From the NCBI GenBank assembly GCA_951813065.1, contig CATOTH010000005.1, forward strand, positions 434,001-498,000: a stretch of 64,000 nt of DNA. The letters run 5' to 3'. The translations under genes and the position numbers were made by a program. Positions within the stretch are counted from its first letter, which is position 1, and every line of letters begins with the position of its first letter. Source of the DNA: an uncultured Bryobacterales bacterium. GTDB taxonomy: Bacteria; Acidobacteriota; Terriglobia; Bryobacterales; UBA6623. Positions 25,265 to 34,580 of this stretch are shown in pieces. The notes beneath the pieces are model-generated. The model did no database searches. It worked only from the letters and a program-made list of their open reading frames with translations, and was not told the origin of the DNA.

Positions 25265-28200
25265 ATGATGAGAATCCGAAGGCTCAGCCGTCGACGGGCG
25301 CCGCAGTGGATCCGTTACTTGCTGACAGTCGCGGTCCTCTACTCCGTGGGGCCAGCCTCGATTGCTCAGGGACAGACCTTTCAGGGCGGTCTGCGCGGTA
25401 CCCTCAGGGACGGCAATGGCGGAATTCTCGTCGGAGCGGCAATCACTCTCGAGAACGAGGAAACCGGGGGGGCCCGAAGTACCGTGTCCAACACGGCGGG
25501 CGAGTACTCGTTCGCAAACCTTCAGCCGGGGCAGTACACGCTGAGAGTGGATCTGGCGGGCTTCGCTCCCTTGGTGCAGGAGCGGTTGGGTGTCGGCATC
25601 TCGTCCTGGCTGGTGTTGGACCTAGTGTTGAGGGTCGGAGGCATCGACGAGACCATTACGGTCACGGGGGCAGGTCCGCTGGTGGAGAGCGGGACCGCTT
25701 CGGTTTCGTCAACGATCGACCGCGCGCAGCTGGAATCCCTCCCGTCCCCCGGTCGGAATGTCTTCATCATGGCGGTGACGACTCCCAATGTCGTGCATAC
25801 CGGAAACCCCGTGTGGGTCAAGCAATCGGATCAAACAAATTCTTCGCTGCTGTCGCTTGGAGGCGGCCCCCTCCGTGGCAACAACTACACGCTCGACGGC
25901 GTCTCGATGACCGACATGCGCAACCGTTCGGTGATCATTCCGATTTTCGAGGCGGTCGAAGAAATGAAGGTGCAAACCAACACCTACGATGCGGAAATGG
26001 GCCGCACTGGCGGAGGAGTGTTCAACACGATTCACCGCAGCGGCACCAACCGCTGGGCGGGCAGCGCGCTGTACCAGTTCCGGCCCGGAAAGCTGAACAC
26101 GTTCTGGAGGAAGCTGGGCTACTTCCAGCAGCAGGAGTTCGACTCCGGCGCACTCGACCAGCAAGACATCAGCAACGCTCCGTATAATCTGGCCGGAGGC
26201 TCGTTCGGGGGTCCGATCGTGAGCGACCGGACGTTTTTCTGGCTGGCGGCCGAGGGCTTCTCCGACGATGCGGTCGAGAACACGTCGATCGCGATCCCGA
26301 CACAGGCCGAGACGGCCGGCGACTTCTCCGAGAGCGGGTCGCGGATCTTCGATCCGTTCGACAGAGATGAGAACGGCAACAGGAACTGGTTCCCTGACAA
26401 TCGCATCCCGGGGCACCGGGTGGATCCGGCGGGCGCGGCGCTGGCCGGGCTGCTGGCGGGCCTCGGCCCGGGCGGCCTGCGGTCGACTTCAGGGATCCAG
26501 ACAGTGCAGGCGATCCAGACCACGGGCAACCTCAACCACGCGGTCACTGACAAGTGGCAACTCACCGCGACCTACCTCTACTACACGTCGGAAGAACCCG
26601 GCTTTGGCCACTACCGGGACCTTCTCAATTCCGAGTCCTCGCCAACCTTCGCCCTCAGTGCCTCCGTCCTGGGTCGAGACGTTCATGCCGTGGCGATCAA
26701 CAACACGTTTGTCGTCACGCCAACGTCGGTTCTGAACCTGAGGTACGGCCAGACCTACTTCAACGATTCTCGCGAGAGCTCGGTATATGGTGACCGCGAG
26801 GTCCGCGACCAACTGGGAATCCAGGGAGACTTCCTGGACAAGATTTACGCGCAGGAGGGCTACAAGGGGCAGTTTCCGCTGATTCACATCGCGGAATACG
26901 GTGACGACGGGCACACCCACGGATCAAGCAGCAACAACGACACGCAGTGGCTGTCCCGAGAGGTGAGCGGGACGTTTTCGCAGTTCGTCGGAAACCACAC
27001 CTTGAAGTACGGCGGGCAGTGGCGTCGGCTGGGCCTGAGCACCTTCCATTTCGGAAATGGCTTCGCGTTGCAGTTCGGCAGGAAATTCACGCAGGGCCCG
27101 AACCCGACCAGCCCTGAAGTCGGTTCTGGCAACGCACTGGCCGACCTGCTGGTCGGAGTGCCGGCCGGCGGCACGGCAACGCTGGGCGCGCAGGCAGATC
27201 TTTTCTTGGACTACTTCGGAGGGTTCATCCAGGACGACTGGAGAGCGACTCCGGACCTCGTGCTCAACCTCGGACTGCGCATCGAGCGCGAAACGGGTCT
27301 GAAGGAAGACACGAATGACTTCGCGGTCGGATGGGAGCGAACTCGCCCATTTCCCGTGCAAGCGTCGCTGGCGCCTGAAATCGAAGCGGCGCTACCGGGG
27401 TTCCCGTTGCGGGGCGGACTGATGTACGCGGGCGTTGACGGCAACCCGACCCACCAATGGAACCCACCGCCGATCAAGGTCGGACCCAGGATCGGATTCG
27501 CCTACAGCCTGAGCGGAGGTACCGTTCTGCGGGGGGGATACGCCGTCTTCTGGGCTCCGTACGCGATACCGTCCGGCACGGGAGCTTCGGAAATCGGCAC
27601 CTATGGCTACACCGCGGTCACCAACATCGAGACCAGCGTCGACGGCATCACGCCGCCGGAAGCGTCCGCATCCAATCCCTTCCCGCACGGCATTCTGGGC
27701 CCCATGGGAAACGCCCGTGGGCGCCTCCAGAACGTCGGCGGCGATGTCTACTTCAACGAGCAATTCCGCGACTCCCCCTATATCCAGAAGTGGTCTCTGG
27801 ACCTGCAACGCAACATTGGCAGTGCCTTGGTGGCCAAGGCCGGGTACGTCGGTAGCACCGGTACCAATTTGCCGATCGGGGGCACCCGCAACTCGGTGAT
27901 CAACATCAACCAGTTGCCCGACTCGCACCTTGCGCTCGGGGCCCGGCTGAACGAACCCTACCCGAATCCCTTCCACGGCAACTCGCAGTTCGGACCCTTC
28001 GCCCACGACGAGACCCTTCCGCTCGGGCAGCTCCTGCGACCCTACCCGCACTTCCGCAACGTCTACGCGCGTCACGTGAGCTCCGGCAGGTCGCTCTATC
28101 ACTCGGTACGCCTAGAGCTGGAAAAGCGATTCAGCGATCGCTGGGGCGCTCGGATCAACTACACCTTCACACGACACCTGGACAACATCTACGAGAGCAA

Positions 28201-28819
28201 TACCCTGACGGAGAGCGAAACGGGAACCGCATACAACACCCCGGGTGAGTGCGCGTTCGGGAAATGCCCCGTGCTGGAGCAGGACTACTCGCCTTCGATT
28301 CTCCATGTCCCGCACAGCCTCAACCTCAATCTGATGCACCAATTGCCCGGCAGGGGCAGGCTGATGGGAGGCTGGACGGCCTCGCTGTCATCCTCGGCAC
28401 GCAGCGGCTTTCCGCTCGTGATCACCCAGAACTCGAACCCGCTGAGCGCGTACGGCTTCAGCCACCAGCGCCCCGCCAATGCCGAAGTGTCCGGCGGGAA
28501 CGACCCGGCCGGCAATGTCTCGCACTACGTGACCGCAGGCTCCGTGGTTCCGACCCAAGGCCTCCAGTTGAGCTCCGCTCCCCGAACGACGGCCACGGCC
28601 AGAACCCCGAGACTCGTCAATTGGGATGTCGCCCTCGAGAAGAGCACGGCGATCTCCGAAGGCGCGAATCTCGTGCTTCGATTCGAATTCATCAATATCT
28701 TCAACGGCGTCAACTGGCGCGGGCCGTCCACCGTCTTCGGATCCGGAGACTTCGGGCGAATCGATGGCAACCGGGGCTTTCCGCGAACATTCCAGTTCAT
28801 GACGAGGGTGACGTTCTAG
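25265..28819 (+). CDS. TonB-dependent receptor, Oar-like with carboxypeptidase regulatory domain
   Basis: A 1184-residue outer-membrane protein. After a signal peptide (to about residue 35, IAQGQ), residues about 36-120 form a CarboxypepD_reg-like beta-sandwich (LRGTLRDGNGGILVGAAITLENEETG). A plug-like domain follows (ITVTGAGPLVESGTASVSSTIDRAQLESLPSPGRNV ... LRGNNYTLDGVSMTD) and then a large beta-barrel ending in Phe (FQFMTRVTF), the usual outer-membrane signature. This architecture is strongly expanded in Acidobacteriota, where such proteins are thought to take up oligosaccharides or other large solutes with TonB energy. Paired ATGs at 25265 and 25268 follow GAGG. No SusD partner is present. 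Ligand unknown. Confidence 0.92.
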   Translation: MMRIRRLSRRRAPQWIRYLLTVAVLYSVGPASIAQGQTFQGGLRGTLRDGNGGILVGAAITLENEETGGARSTVSNTAGEYSFANLQPGQYTLRVDLAGFAPLVQERLGVGISSWLVLDLVLRVGGIDETITVTGAGPLVESGTASVSSTIDRAQLESLPSPGRNVFIMAVTTPNVVHTGNPVWVKQSDQTNSSLLSLGGGPLRGNNYTLDGVSMTDMRNRSVIIPIFEAVEEMKVQTNTYDAEMGRTGGGVFNTIHRSGTNRWAGSALYQFRPGKLNTFWRKLGYFQQQEFDSGALDQQDISNAPYNLAGGSFGGPIVSDRTFFWLAAEGFSDDAVENTSIAIPTQAETAGDFSESGSRIFDPFDRDENGNRNWFPDNRIPGHRVDPAGAALAGLLAGLGPGGLRSTSGIQTVQAIQTTGNLNHAVTDKWQLTATYLYYTSEEPGFGHYRDLLNSESSPTFALSASVLGRDVHAVAINNTFVVTPTSVLNLRYGQTYFNDSRESSVYGDREVRDQLGIQGDFLDKIYAQEGYKGQFPLIHIAEYGDDGHTHGSSSNNDTQWLSREVSGTFSQFVGNHTLKYGGQWRRLGLSTFHFGNGFALQFGRKFTQGPNPTSPEVGSGNALADLLVGVPAGGTATLGAQADLFLDYFGGFIQDDWRATPDLVLNLGLRIERETGLKEDTNDFAVGWERTRPFPVQASLAPEIEAALPGFPLRGGLMYAGVDGNPTHQWNPPPIKVGPRIGFAYSLSGGTVLRGGYAVFWAPYAIPSGTGASEIGTYGYTAVTNIETSVDGITPPEASASNPFPHGILGPMGNARGRLQNVGGDVYFNEQFRDSPYIQKWSLDLQRNIGSALVAKAGYVGSTGTNLPIGGTRNSVININQLPDSHLALGARLNEPYPNPFHGNSQFGPFAHDETLPLGQLLRPYPHFRNVYARHVSSGRSLYHSVRLELEKRFSDRWGARINYTFTRHLDNIYESNTLTESETGTAYNTPGECAFGKCPVLEQDYSPSILHVPHSLNLNLMHQLPGRGRLMGGWTASLSSSARSGFPLVITQNSNPLSAYGFSHQRPANAEVSGGNDPAGNVSHYVTAGSVVPTQGLQLSSAPRTTATARTPRLVNWDVALEKSTAISEGANLVLRFEFINIFNGVNWRGPSTVFGSGDFGRIDGNRGFPRTFQFMTRVTF

Positions 28820-28832
28820 AAGGTCCGCCAGG

Positions 28833-28862
28833 CTTCCGGGCCGCCGGAGCGCGGCCCCGAAG
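28833..28862 (+). terminator. Stem-loop after the TonB-dependent receptor gene
   Basis: CTTC-C-GGGCCGC pairs with GCGGCCC-C-GAAG around a 6-nt loop, starting 13 nt after the stop codon. The stem is very GC-rich with one C-C mismatch. No U-tract follows, so it may act as an mRNA 3' stabiliser or a non-canonical terminator. Confidence 0.5.
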
Positions 28863-29301
28863 ATCCCTCAAGCTCGACCTAGCGCATGTTTGACACTTTT
28901 TCCCGGATATGGGGATGAAACCCCTTACGGATAAAGGAACTTCATCGCCAAGGCGCTGATTTTCTAGGTAACAACGCCAATTCGCGACCCTTTCGATTCA
29001 ATAACTTACAGGCACCCATGCCGAACATGGGCTATACCGTAGCGACTCCCTCGGCCGTGCAACAGGGCTGGCCGACGACTTCAACGTTGGGGGTCAAATC
29101 TATCGCAACCACTCGTCCACCATCAAGGACTTAGCGTCCGAGCCCCGGCGCGGTGTGCGCGTCAGCAACGGCGTTCGGTTCTTCTGGAGGGCGCGGCGAT
29201 TCGGTCCGCTCGTAGTCCAAGTGCGCCCGCTTGCGGGATTCCTTGGTCAGGCATGCGGGGAGACTCCTAGAAATGAGCAATCGTAGAGGGTTTGCAGGTT
29301 C
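28863..29301. other. Intergenic gap before the ABC exporter
   Basis: About 440 nt with no credible ORF. A somewhat AT-richer part around 28890-29000 contains a T5 run (28893 region) and scattered short repeats, but no clear promoter, repeat or RNA could be defined. Confidence 0.4.
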
Positions 29302-30006
29302 ATGCTGGAAGCAATAGGACTTACCAAGCTCTACGGCTCGTTCAAAGCGCTCGACTCGCTCGACCTGTCGATCGAACCCGGGCAAGTCTTCTGCTTGCTC
29401 GGAGCGAACGGGGCGGGAAAGACGACAACGATCAATCTCTTTCTCAACTTCATCGAAGCCAGCTCCGGCGAAGCACGCGTCCACGGACTCCAGGTGGCCG
29501 AGAATCCGCTTGAAACCAAGAAGCACCTCGCATATATCCCCGAGCAGGTGATGCTCTACCGCCACCTAACCGGCCTTGAGAATCTGGAATACTTCACCGC
29601 CCTCGCCAGGCACGAGGAGTATTCGCAAGACCAGCTCCGCCGCTTCTTGAACGAGGCCGGAATCTCCGCAGACGCGATTGACCGGCGCGTCTCCACCTAC
29701 AGCAAGGGCATGCGACAGAAGGTCGGCATCGCGATAGCCGTCGCTAAGAGGGCTAAGGCGTTGCTTCTCGACGAGCCCACTTCGGGTCTCGACCCGAAGG
29801 CGTCGAGCGAGTTTTCCGAGCTACTAAAGAGCATGAGCGGCGAAGGCGTGGCCGTGCTGATGGCGACGCACGACCTGTTCCGAGCCAAGGAAACCGGGAC
29901 CCACGTCGGATTCATGAAGCAGGGACGCCTCGTCGCGCGCCTGACCACGGCAGAGATCGGCCACGCCGATCTCGAAGGGCTCTACCTCGAACACATGCAC
30001 GGATAA
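29302..30006 (+). CDS. ABC transporter ATP-binding protein
   Basis: A 234-residue nucleotide-binding subunit. Walker A is GANGAGKTTT, the signature YSKGMRQK replaces LSGGQ in the way usual for ABC-2 exporters, Walker B is ALLLDEPTSGLD and the switch His is in MATHDLFRAK. The D-loop follows Walker B. It begins a three-gene operon: the first permease starts 12 nt after its stop and the second 2 nt after that. The set resembles exporters with paired DUF3526-type permeases, a class seen in Bacteroidota and Acidobacteriota whose cargo is mostly unknown. The start at ATG 29302 has only a weak ribosome binding site (GCAGG). Confidence 0.93.
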   Translation: MLEAIGLTKLYGSFKALDSLDLSIEPGQVFCLLGANGAGKTTTINLFLNFIEASSGEARVHGLQVAENPLETKKHLAYIPEQVMLYRHLTGLENLEYFTALARHEEYSQDQLRRFLNEAGISADAIDRRVSTYSKGMRQKVGIAIAVAKRAKALLLDEPTSGLDPKASSEFSELLKSMSGEGVAVLMATHDLFRAKETGTHVGFMKQGRLVARLTTAEIGHADLEGLYLEHMHG

Positions 30007-30018
30007 GGAGGCGGACTC

Positions 30019-31431
30019 ATGGTGGTCCGAATCGCTCGCAAGGAGCTTCTGGAGATGACGCGCGACGGCCGCTTCCGGGTCGCGGGAGGAGTCGTCGCGT
30101 TGTTGCTGCTCATCGCTCTCGGACTCGGCTGGCACAGACATTCGAACGTGACCGCGGCGCATGAAATCGCTATTGCACAGGAGCGTGAGATCTGGGAATC
30201 CCAAGGAGAAAAGAGTCCCCACTCGGCCGCCCACTACGGCGTCTACGCCTTCAAACCAACAGGACGGCTGGCTTTCTTCGACCCCGGAACGGAAGCCTAT
30301 ACCGGCGTCACCGTCTGGCTAGAAGCCCACAAGCAAAATCAGTTCCTCTACCGTCCGGCGCTTGACGGCAACACTCTGCAGCGCTTCGGTGAGTTGACCG
30401 CAGCGGCCGTACTGCAACTGCTGCTGCCGCTCTTGATCATCCTGCTCGCCTTCTCCGCGTTCGCCGGAGAACGGGAGTCCGGTACGTTGCGGCAGGTTCT
30501 GAGTTTGGGGGTGCGCCGAAGCGATCTCGCCGTTGGGAAGGCGCTCGGCGTCGTCGGGGCCTTAGCCTTGCTCCTGGTACCGGCCGTTATGCTCGGCGCG
30601 GCAGCGCTGACCGCGGCCAGGGCCGATTCTCCGTCGGGAGGGCTCGTACGGACGCTTTTCCTCGCCGGCGCCTACCTGCTCTATCTCGGAGCATTCGTCG
30701 GCGTGACCCTGGCGGTGTCGGTGCGGGCGCGCTCAGCCCGATTCGCTTTGGTCGCCTTGCTCGGGTTCTGGGTCTTCGTTTGCCTGGCCGCCCCGCGCGC
30801 AGCGACGGACTTGGCCAAAGCCTTGTATCCAACGCCGTCTGTCCAGGAGTTCGCCGCCGCTCTGGCCGAAGAGAAGGAAACTGGAATCGGCGGCGTCGAC
30901 TACGACGATTTCCTCGAGGCCCGCAAACAAGAGTTGCTGGCCGAATACGGCGTGGACGACGTCGAGGCGCTGCCAATCAACTACGCCGGTTGGCGCTTCC
31001 AGGTCAGCGAGGAGTACGGCAACCAATTCTTCGACCGCCACTACGCTCGCCTTTGGGATCAGTTCGAGGCGCAGGACGGATTCCGCCAGAAGATCGGCTT
31101 CGCGGCCCCGCTGTTGGCCGTGCGCTCCTTGTCGATGTCGCTCGCCGGCTCCGATTTCGCGCACTTTCGGCGGTTCGCCGAGCAGGCCGAGCAGTATCGT
31201 AGGCGGCTCGTCGCCTTCTTGAACGACGACATGCGCGACCACGCCGGAGCGGGTTTCTCCTACCGCCGGGACCAGGGGCTGTGGAGCAAAGCCCCGGCTT
31301 TCGCCTATGACGCACCGGACCCGGTCTGGGCGGTATCCGGCCAATCGACGGCGCTGGCCGCCCTAGTGTTGTGGCTCGTCCTCTCCGCCGTCTTGGCACG
31401 GTCCGCCGCGGCGCGTTTGGAGGTCTCTTAG
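30019..31431 (+). CDS. ABC-2 permease, DUF3526 type (first)
   Basis: A 470-residue inner-membrane subunit. One N-terminal helix (VAGGVVALLLLIALGLGW) is followed by an approximately 90-residue extracytoplasmic loop, then a core of five or so helices (LLLPLLIILLAFSAF ... GVVGALALLLVPAVMLGA ... LLYLGAFVGVTLAVSV ... LVALLGFWVFVCLAA). A second large soluble segment of about 190 residues (SVQEFAAALAEEKETG ...) precedes the last helix near the C-terminus. The cytoplasmic coupling motif GERESGTLRQVLSLG is typical of ABC-2 permeases. The big periplasmic insert is the feature that marks the DUF3526 group. Stop at 31429-31431; the next gene starts 2 nt later. Confidence 0.85.
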   Translation: MVVRIARKELLEMTRDGRFRVAGGVVALLLLIALGLGWHRHSNVTAAHEIAIAQEREIWESQGEKSPHSAAHYGVYAFKPTGRLAFFDPGTEAYTGVTVWLEAHKQNQFLYRPALDGNTLQRFGELTAAAVLQLLLPLLIILLAFSAFAGERESGTLRQVLSLGVRRSDLAVGKALGVVGALALLLVPAVMLGAAALTAARADSPSGGLVRTLFLAGAYLLYLGAFVGVTLAVSVRARSARFALVALLGFWVFVCLAAPRAATDLAKALYPTPSVQEFAAALAEEKETGIGGVDYDDFLEARKQELLAEYGVDDVEALPINYAGWRFQVSEEYGNQFFDRHYARLWDQFEAQDGFRQKIGFAAPLLAVRSLSMSLAGSDFAHFRRFAEQAEQYRRRLVAFLNDDMRDHAGAGFSYRRDQGLWSKAPAFAYDAPDPVWAVSGQSTALAALVLWLVLSAVLARSAAARLEVS

Positions 31432-31433
31432 CG

Positions 31434-32870
31434 ATGCTCCTCCGCGTGATGCGCAACGAATGGCGCGGCCTGGCCGCGGATCGCACTCTTTGGGCAGTGA
31501 CGATCTTGCTTGCTGTGGTGATGCTCTTCGCTGCCTCGAACGGCGCCCGCTGGTCGGCCCTGCAACAAGAGCGGCATGGCAGGCTCGTAGCCGACCAGAG
31601 CGAGCGCCTCGAAGAGACCCGTGATCAGCTGCTCGAAATCGCCCGCGGCGGCTCGCCCCGAAGTCGCTTCTTGGATCCCCGCAATCCCGCACAAGTCGGC
31701 CAGAGCTTCGCCGCCGGTTACGCCCTGCTGCCACCGGCTCCGCTTGCCCCGCTGTCGGTCGGCCAGAGCGACATCCTGCCAGCCCACTACAAGATCACGC
31801 TGGAGAGCCGTGAGGCGCTGTTCGCGGGTGACGAGCTCGACAACCCGACGAACCTCCTCGCCGGCAGGTTCGACGTCGCCTTCGTCATCGTCTTCCTCTA
31901 TCCGCTCGTGATCCTAGCACTGAGCTACAACCTGCTCTCTGGCGAGAAGGAGGGCGGTACGTTGGCCTTGGCGCTCGCGCAGCCGATCTCGCTCACGCGA
32001 CTGGCGACAGCCAAGATTCTTGGGTGTGGCGTCGTCGTGCTGAGCCTGACGGCAGCACTGACGCTGGCTGCGACCGTCGCTGCCAGCGTCGACCTGGGCG
32101 CACCCGGCGCGTTTTCGTCCCTTGCCGCCTACTTCGGCATCACCGCTGTGTACGGCCTATTCTGGTTCTCGCTGGCCCTGTTGGTCAACGCCTTCGGCCG
32201 AGGCTCGGCGACCAACGCCGTGATCCTCGCCGGAGCCTGGCTCACGCTCGCGCTGATCGTGCCGTCGGCGACGTCGCTGTTCGCCGCCACGCTGTACCCG
32301 GTTCCGTCACGCGTGGAGATGATCCAGTCCGTCCGCGTCGCTGGCCAAGAAGCGTCCGAGCTCGGCAGCCAACTGCTGAGCGCCTACTTCGAAGACCACC
32401 CGGAAATGGCGCCCGAAGGCGAGATCGACCCGCGTGACTATTACTCCCTCAAATTCGTCATGGAGGATGAAATCTCAAGACAGATCGCCCCGCTCACCGA
32501 GCGGTTCGAAGCCCAGATTCGCGGGCAGCAATCCGTCGTCGAGAAATTTCGCTTCCTGTCCCCGGCCATTCTTGCGCAGCAGGCCTTGAACGATCTTTCC
32601 GGAACCGGCTACTCCCGGTTCGACCACTTCCGCAGCGAGGCCGGGCGCTTCGCCGACGAGTGGAAAAGCCATTTCCTGCCGCAGATCTTCCGCAAGACCG
32701 TCGTCACCGCCGAGGCCTTGGGCGAGCTTCCCCGCTTCTCGTACCGGCCTGAAAGACCTAGCGCGATCGCCGAGCGCGTCGGAGGCACCGCCCTGCTGAT
32801 CGCGCTAAGCGCTGTGCTGTTGCTCGGCACGGCCTTGTGGGCATTGCGTCGCTACCCGCTAACAGCCTGA
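31434..32870 (+). CDS. ABC-2 permease, DUF3526 type (second)
   Basis: A 478-residue permease with the same plan as its neighbour: N-terminal helix (LWAVTILLAVVMLFAAS), an extracytoplasmic loop, helices around FVIVFLYPLVILALSYNLLSG, the coupling motif GEKEGGTLALALAQPI, further helices, and a soluble segment (about residues 305-440) before the terminal helix (TALLIALSAVLLLGTALWAL). ATG 31434 is supported by GGAGG 12 nt upstream, inside the end of the first permease gene; the frame is open earlier but lacks a signal. The two permeases probably form a heterodimer served by the ATPase at 29302. Cargo unknown. Confidence 0.85.
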   Translation: MLLRVMRNEWRGLAADRTLWAVTILLAVVMLFAASNGARWSALQQERHGRLVADQSERLEETRDQLLEIARGGSPRSRFLDPRNPAQVGQSFAAGYALLPPAPLAPLSVGQSDILPAHYKITLESREALFAGDELDNPTNLLAGRFDVAFVIVFLYPLVILALSYNLLSGEKEGGTLALALAQPISLTRLATAKILGCGVVVLSLTAALTLAATVAASVDLGAPGAFSSLAAYFGITAVYGLFWFSLALLVNAFGRGSATNAVILAGAWLTLALIVPSATSLFAATLYPVPSRVEMIQSVRVAGQEASELGSQLLSAYFEDHPEMAPEGEIDPRDYYSLKFVMEDEISRQIAPLTERFEAQIRGQQSVVEKFRFLSPAILAQQALNDLSGTGYSRFDHFRSEAGRFADEWKSHFLPQIFRKTVVTAEALGELPRFSYRPERPSAIAERVGGTALLIALSAVLLLGTALWALRRYPLTA

Positions 32871-33136
32871 TACTCGTCGGAAGCGCTCGGAGCGAACCGC
32901 ACCAGAAGCGGTCGTGGAGCGCGTCTTCAGGGCCAAGATCTGGAGCAACCCGAAGGTTGTGGATAGCCAGTGAAGGCCAATGAGCCCCATTTCGATAGTG
33001 AAGACAGAGCAGCAAACGAAAAGCGCGCGGCTCGTCTTGTTGATACGTTAGAGCAACCCAATTAGCTTTCGCAGAAGCGCTAGCCTTGGCGCGATGATTC
33101 AGCCTCAGAGATCGTTCGAGCGTGGACTGGCAACCG

Positions 33137-34018
33137 CTACTCGGGGCGCACGCTGATCTGGTCAGGAGGCGGAAATTCCGGTGGCACGGGTTGTGTGACC
33201 GCTCCCGTCACAACCCACTCCGCTCCGCGCTGCAGCGTCGCGATGAAGCCGTTGCATCGTTGCGACACAATGGCGTGACCGAGGGTCGTGTGGAAGATCC
33301 GGCCTTCGCCATATCGAATTGCCATCAGGATGGGCTCGTGCTCGCCCGTCCCATTGGTCTCCACCGTCGAGAACGCCGTCGCCAGGACTTGGACGTTTTT
33401 GGCGGGACCCCTCAGGCGATCGTACAGCTCGTCGGTGGCGTGCATCCAGGATTCCGGCAAGCCCCGGGTGATCGGATGGTCCGAGTCGCGGATGTCGACA
33501 CGGAATTCGTGACGCGTGCCATGGCTGCCACCCTTGCCCGGAGTGTCGTCGAGGATGAAGTTGCCGTCCCGCAATCGAATGTACGGCCCGTGCCGTTCCG
33601 TCCGGCCGCGCCATCCGCCGACGGCGATCATTTCGTTGTACGCGGTCCAGTCGGGAAACGCGTTGTTGGCAGCGTGTACCGAGACGAATCCCCCGCCCCC
33701 GGCCACGAATGCCTCGAAGTCTTCCATCGCAGCCGGACTCCAGGGTTCGCCGTTATAGTTGGACACAACCAGGTCGTATTCGGAGAAGGTCGGCCGGAAG
33801 GTGTCCATGGGACCGTCTTTCGGCGGGGTCGTGGCGACTTCGACGCTGAATAGCCCGGTCTCTTCGAGGTAGCCCTTGATGAGTTGCGTAGTCTCCGGCC
33901 AGATTCGGTGATTGTTCTGGCCATCGACAATCAAGGCCGCGTGCTTGGTCTCGGGCGCGGCGCCACAGACCGCGATGAACGCCAGGGAGAGGAACGTTGC
34001 GGTTGCTTGGGATCTCAT
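33137..34018 (-). CDS. ThuA-like secreted protein
   Basis: A 293-residue exported protein with a signal peptide (TATFLSLAFIAVCGA) and a ThuA-like (class I glutamine amidotransferase fold) domain. Recognisable segments are ALIVDGQNNHRIWPETT, YDLVVSNYNGEPWSP, FVAGGGGFVSVHAANNAFPDW, HEFRVDIRDSDHPITRGLP and GEGRIFHTTLGHA. ThuA was first linked to trehalose utilisation, but secreted homologues sit widely in polysaccharide-degradation loci of Planctomycetota and Acidobacteriota without a proven reaction. It is divergent from the NfeD-like gene. The ATG at 34018 has no strong ribosome binding site. Confidence 0.85.
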   Translation of the reverse strand: MRSQATATFLSLAFIAVCGAAPETKHAALIVDGQNNHRIWPETTQLIKGYLEETGLFSVEVATTPPKDGPMDTFRPTFSEYDLVVSNYNGEPWSPAAMEDFEAFVAGGGGFVSVHAANNAFPDWTAYNEMIAVGGWRGRTERHGPYIRLRDGNFILDDTPGKGGSHGTRHEFRVDIRDSDHPITRGLPESWMHATDELYDRLRGPAKNVQVLATAFSTVETNGTGEHEPILMAIRYGEGRIFHTTLGHAIVSQRCNGFIATLQRGAEWVVTGAVTQPVPPEFPPPDQISVRPE

Positions 34019-34154
34019 TGCGACGGTTCAACGCTAGCATGCCGACAACCGCGATTCAAGACGCGCTTGTCCCCAAGCCAGCGTCGCGTACACGGTAGCC
34101 GATCGGGTGCGGTATCGAACGTGTGGCATCGTGAAGCTTGACGCGTGACATCGG

Positions 34155-34562
34155 ATGAAGGCTTGGCAGCGGTACCTGGTCTACCAGCTCCCCGGCCTGG
34201 GCCTGCTCGCGATCTTGCTTGCCGCGGCCACCTACTGGTTCTCATTGCCGATCTGGGCCAGCGCGCTGGCGGCAATGTTGTGGATTGCCAAGGATGCCGC
34301 GTTGTACCCGCTACTGAAAAGAGCGTACGAAGACAGCAAGTCCACTGGCACCGCATCACTGGTCGGATCCCTTGGGACGGCCCAGGAGGATCTTTCGCCG
34401 AAGGGTCTCGTCCGCATCGGGCCTGAACTGTGGCGAGCCGTGAGCGTCGCGCCAGTGGAAGCCGGACAGCAGATCCGGGTCACCGGAAGCGACGGAATGA
34501 CCCTCCGGGTGGAAGCTGTGCCGGACAGCGGCGTTAGCCGGGACCAGGCGCCAGGACCGTAG
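34155..34562 (+). CDS. NfeD-like membrane protein
   Basis: A 135-residue protein with two hydrophobic helices (LPGLGLLAILLAAATYWFSL and IWASALAAMLWIAKDAALY) and a C-terminal OB-fold domain of the NfeD type: LVGSLGTAQEDLSPKGLVRI, then GELWRAV-like (PELWRAVSVAPVEAGQQIRV) and a closing LRVEAVP strand. NfeD proteins partner stomatin/prohibitin-like proteins in membrane organisation; no such partner is adjacent, so this is an orphan short form. It runs tail-to-tail with the TPR lipoprotein gene, with 18 nt between stops. Confidence 0.75.
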   Translation: MKAWQRYLVYQLPGLGLLAILLAAATYWFSLPIWASALAAMLWIAKDAALYPLLKRAYEDSKSTGTASLVGSLGTAQEDLSPKGLVRIGPELWRAVSVAPVEAGQQIRVTGSDGMTLRVEAVPDSGVSRDQAPGP

Positions 34563-34580
34563 GCCCGTGCCGCAACTGGA

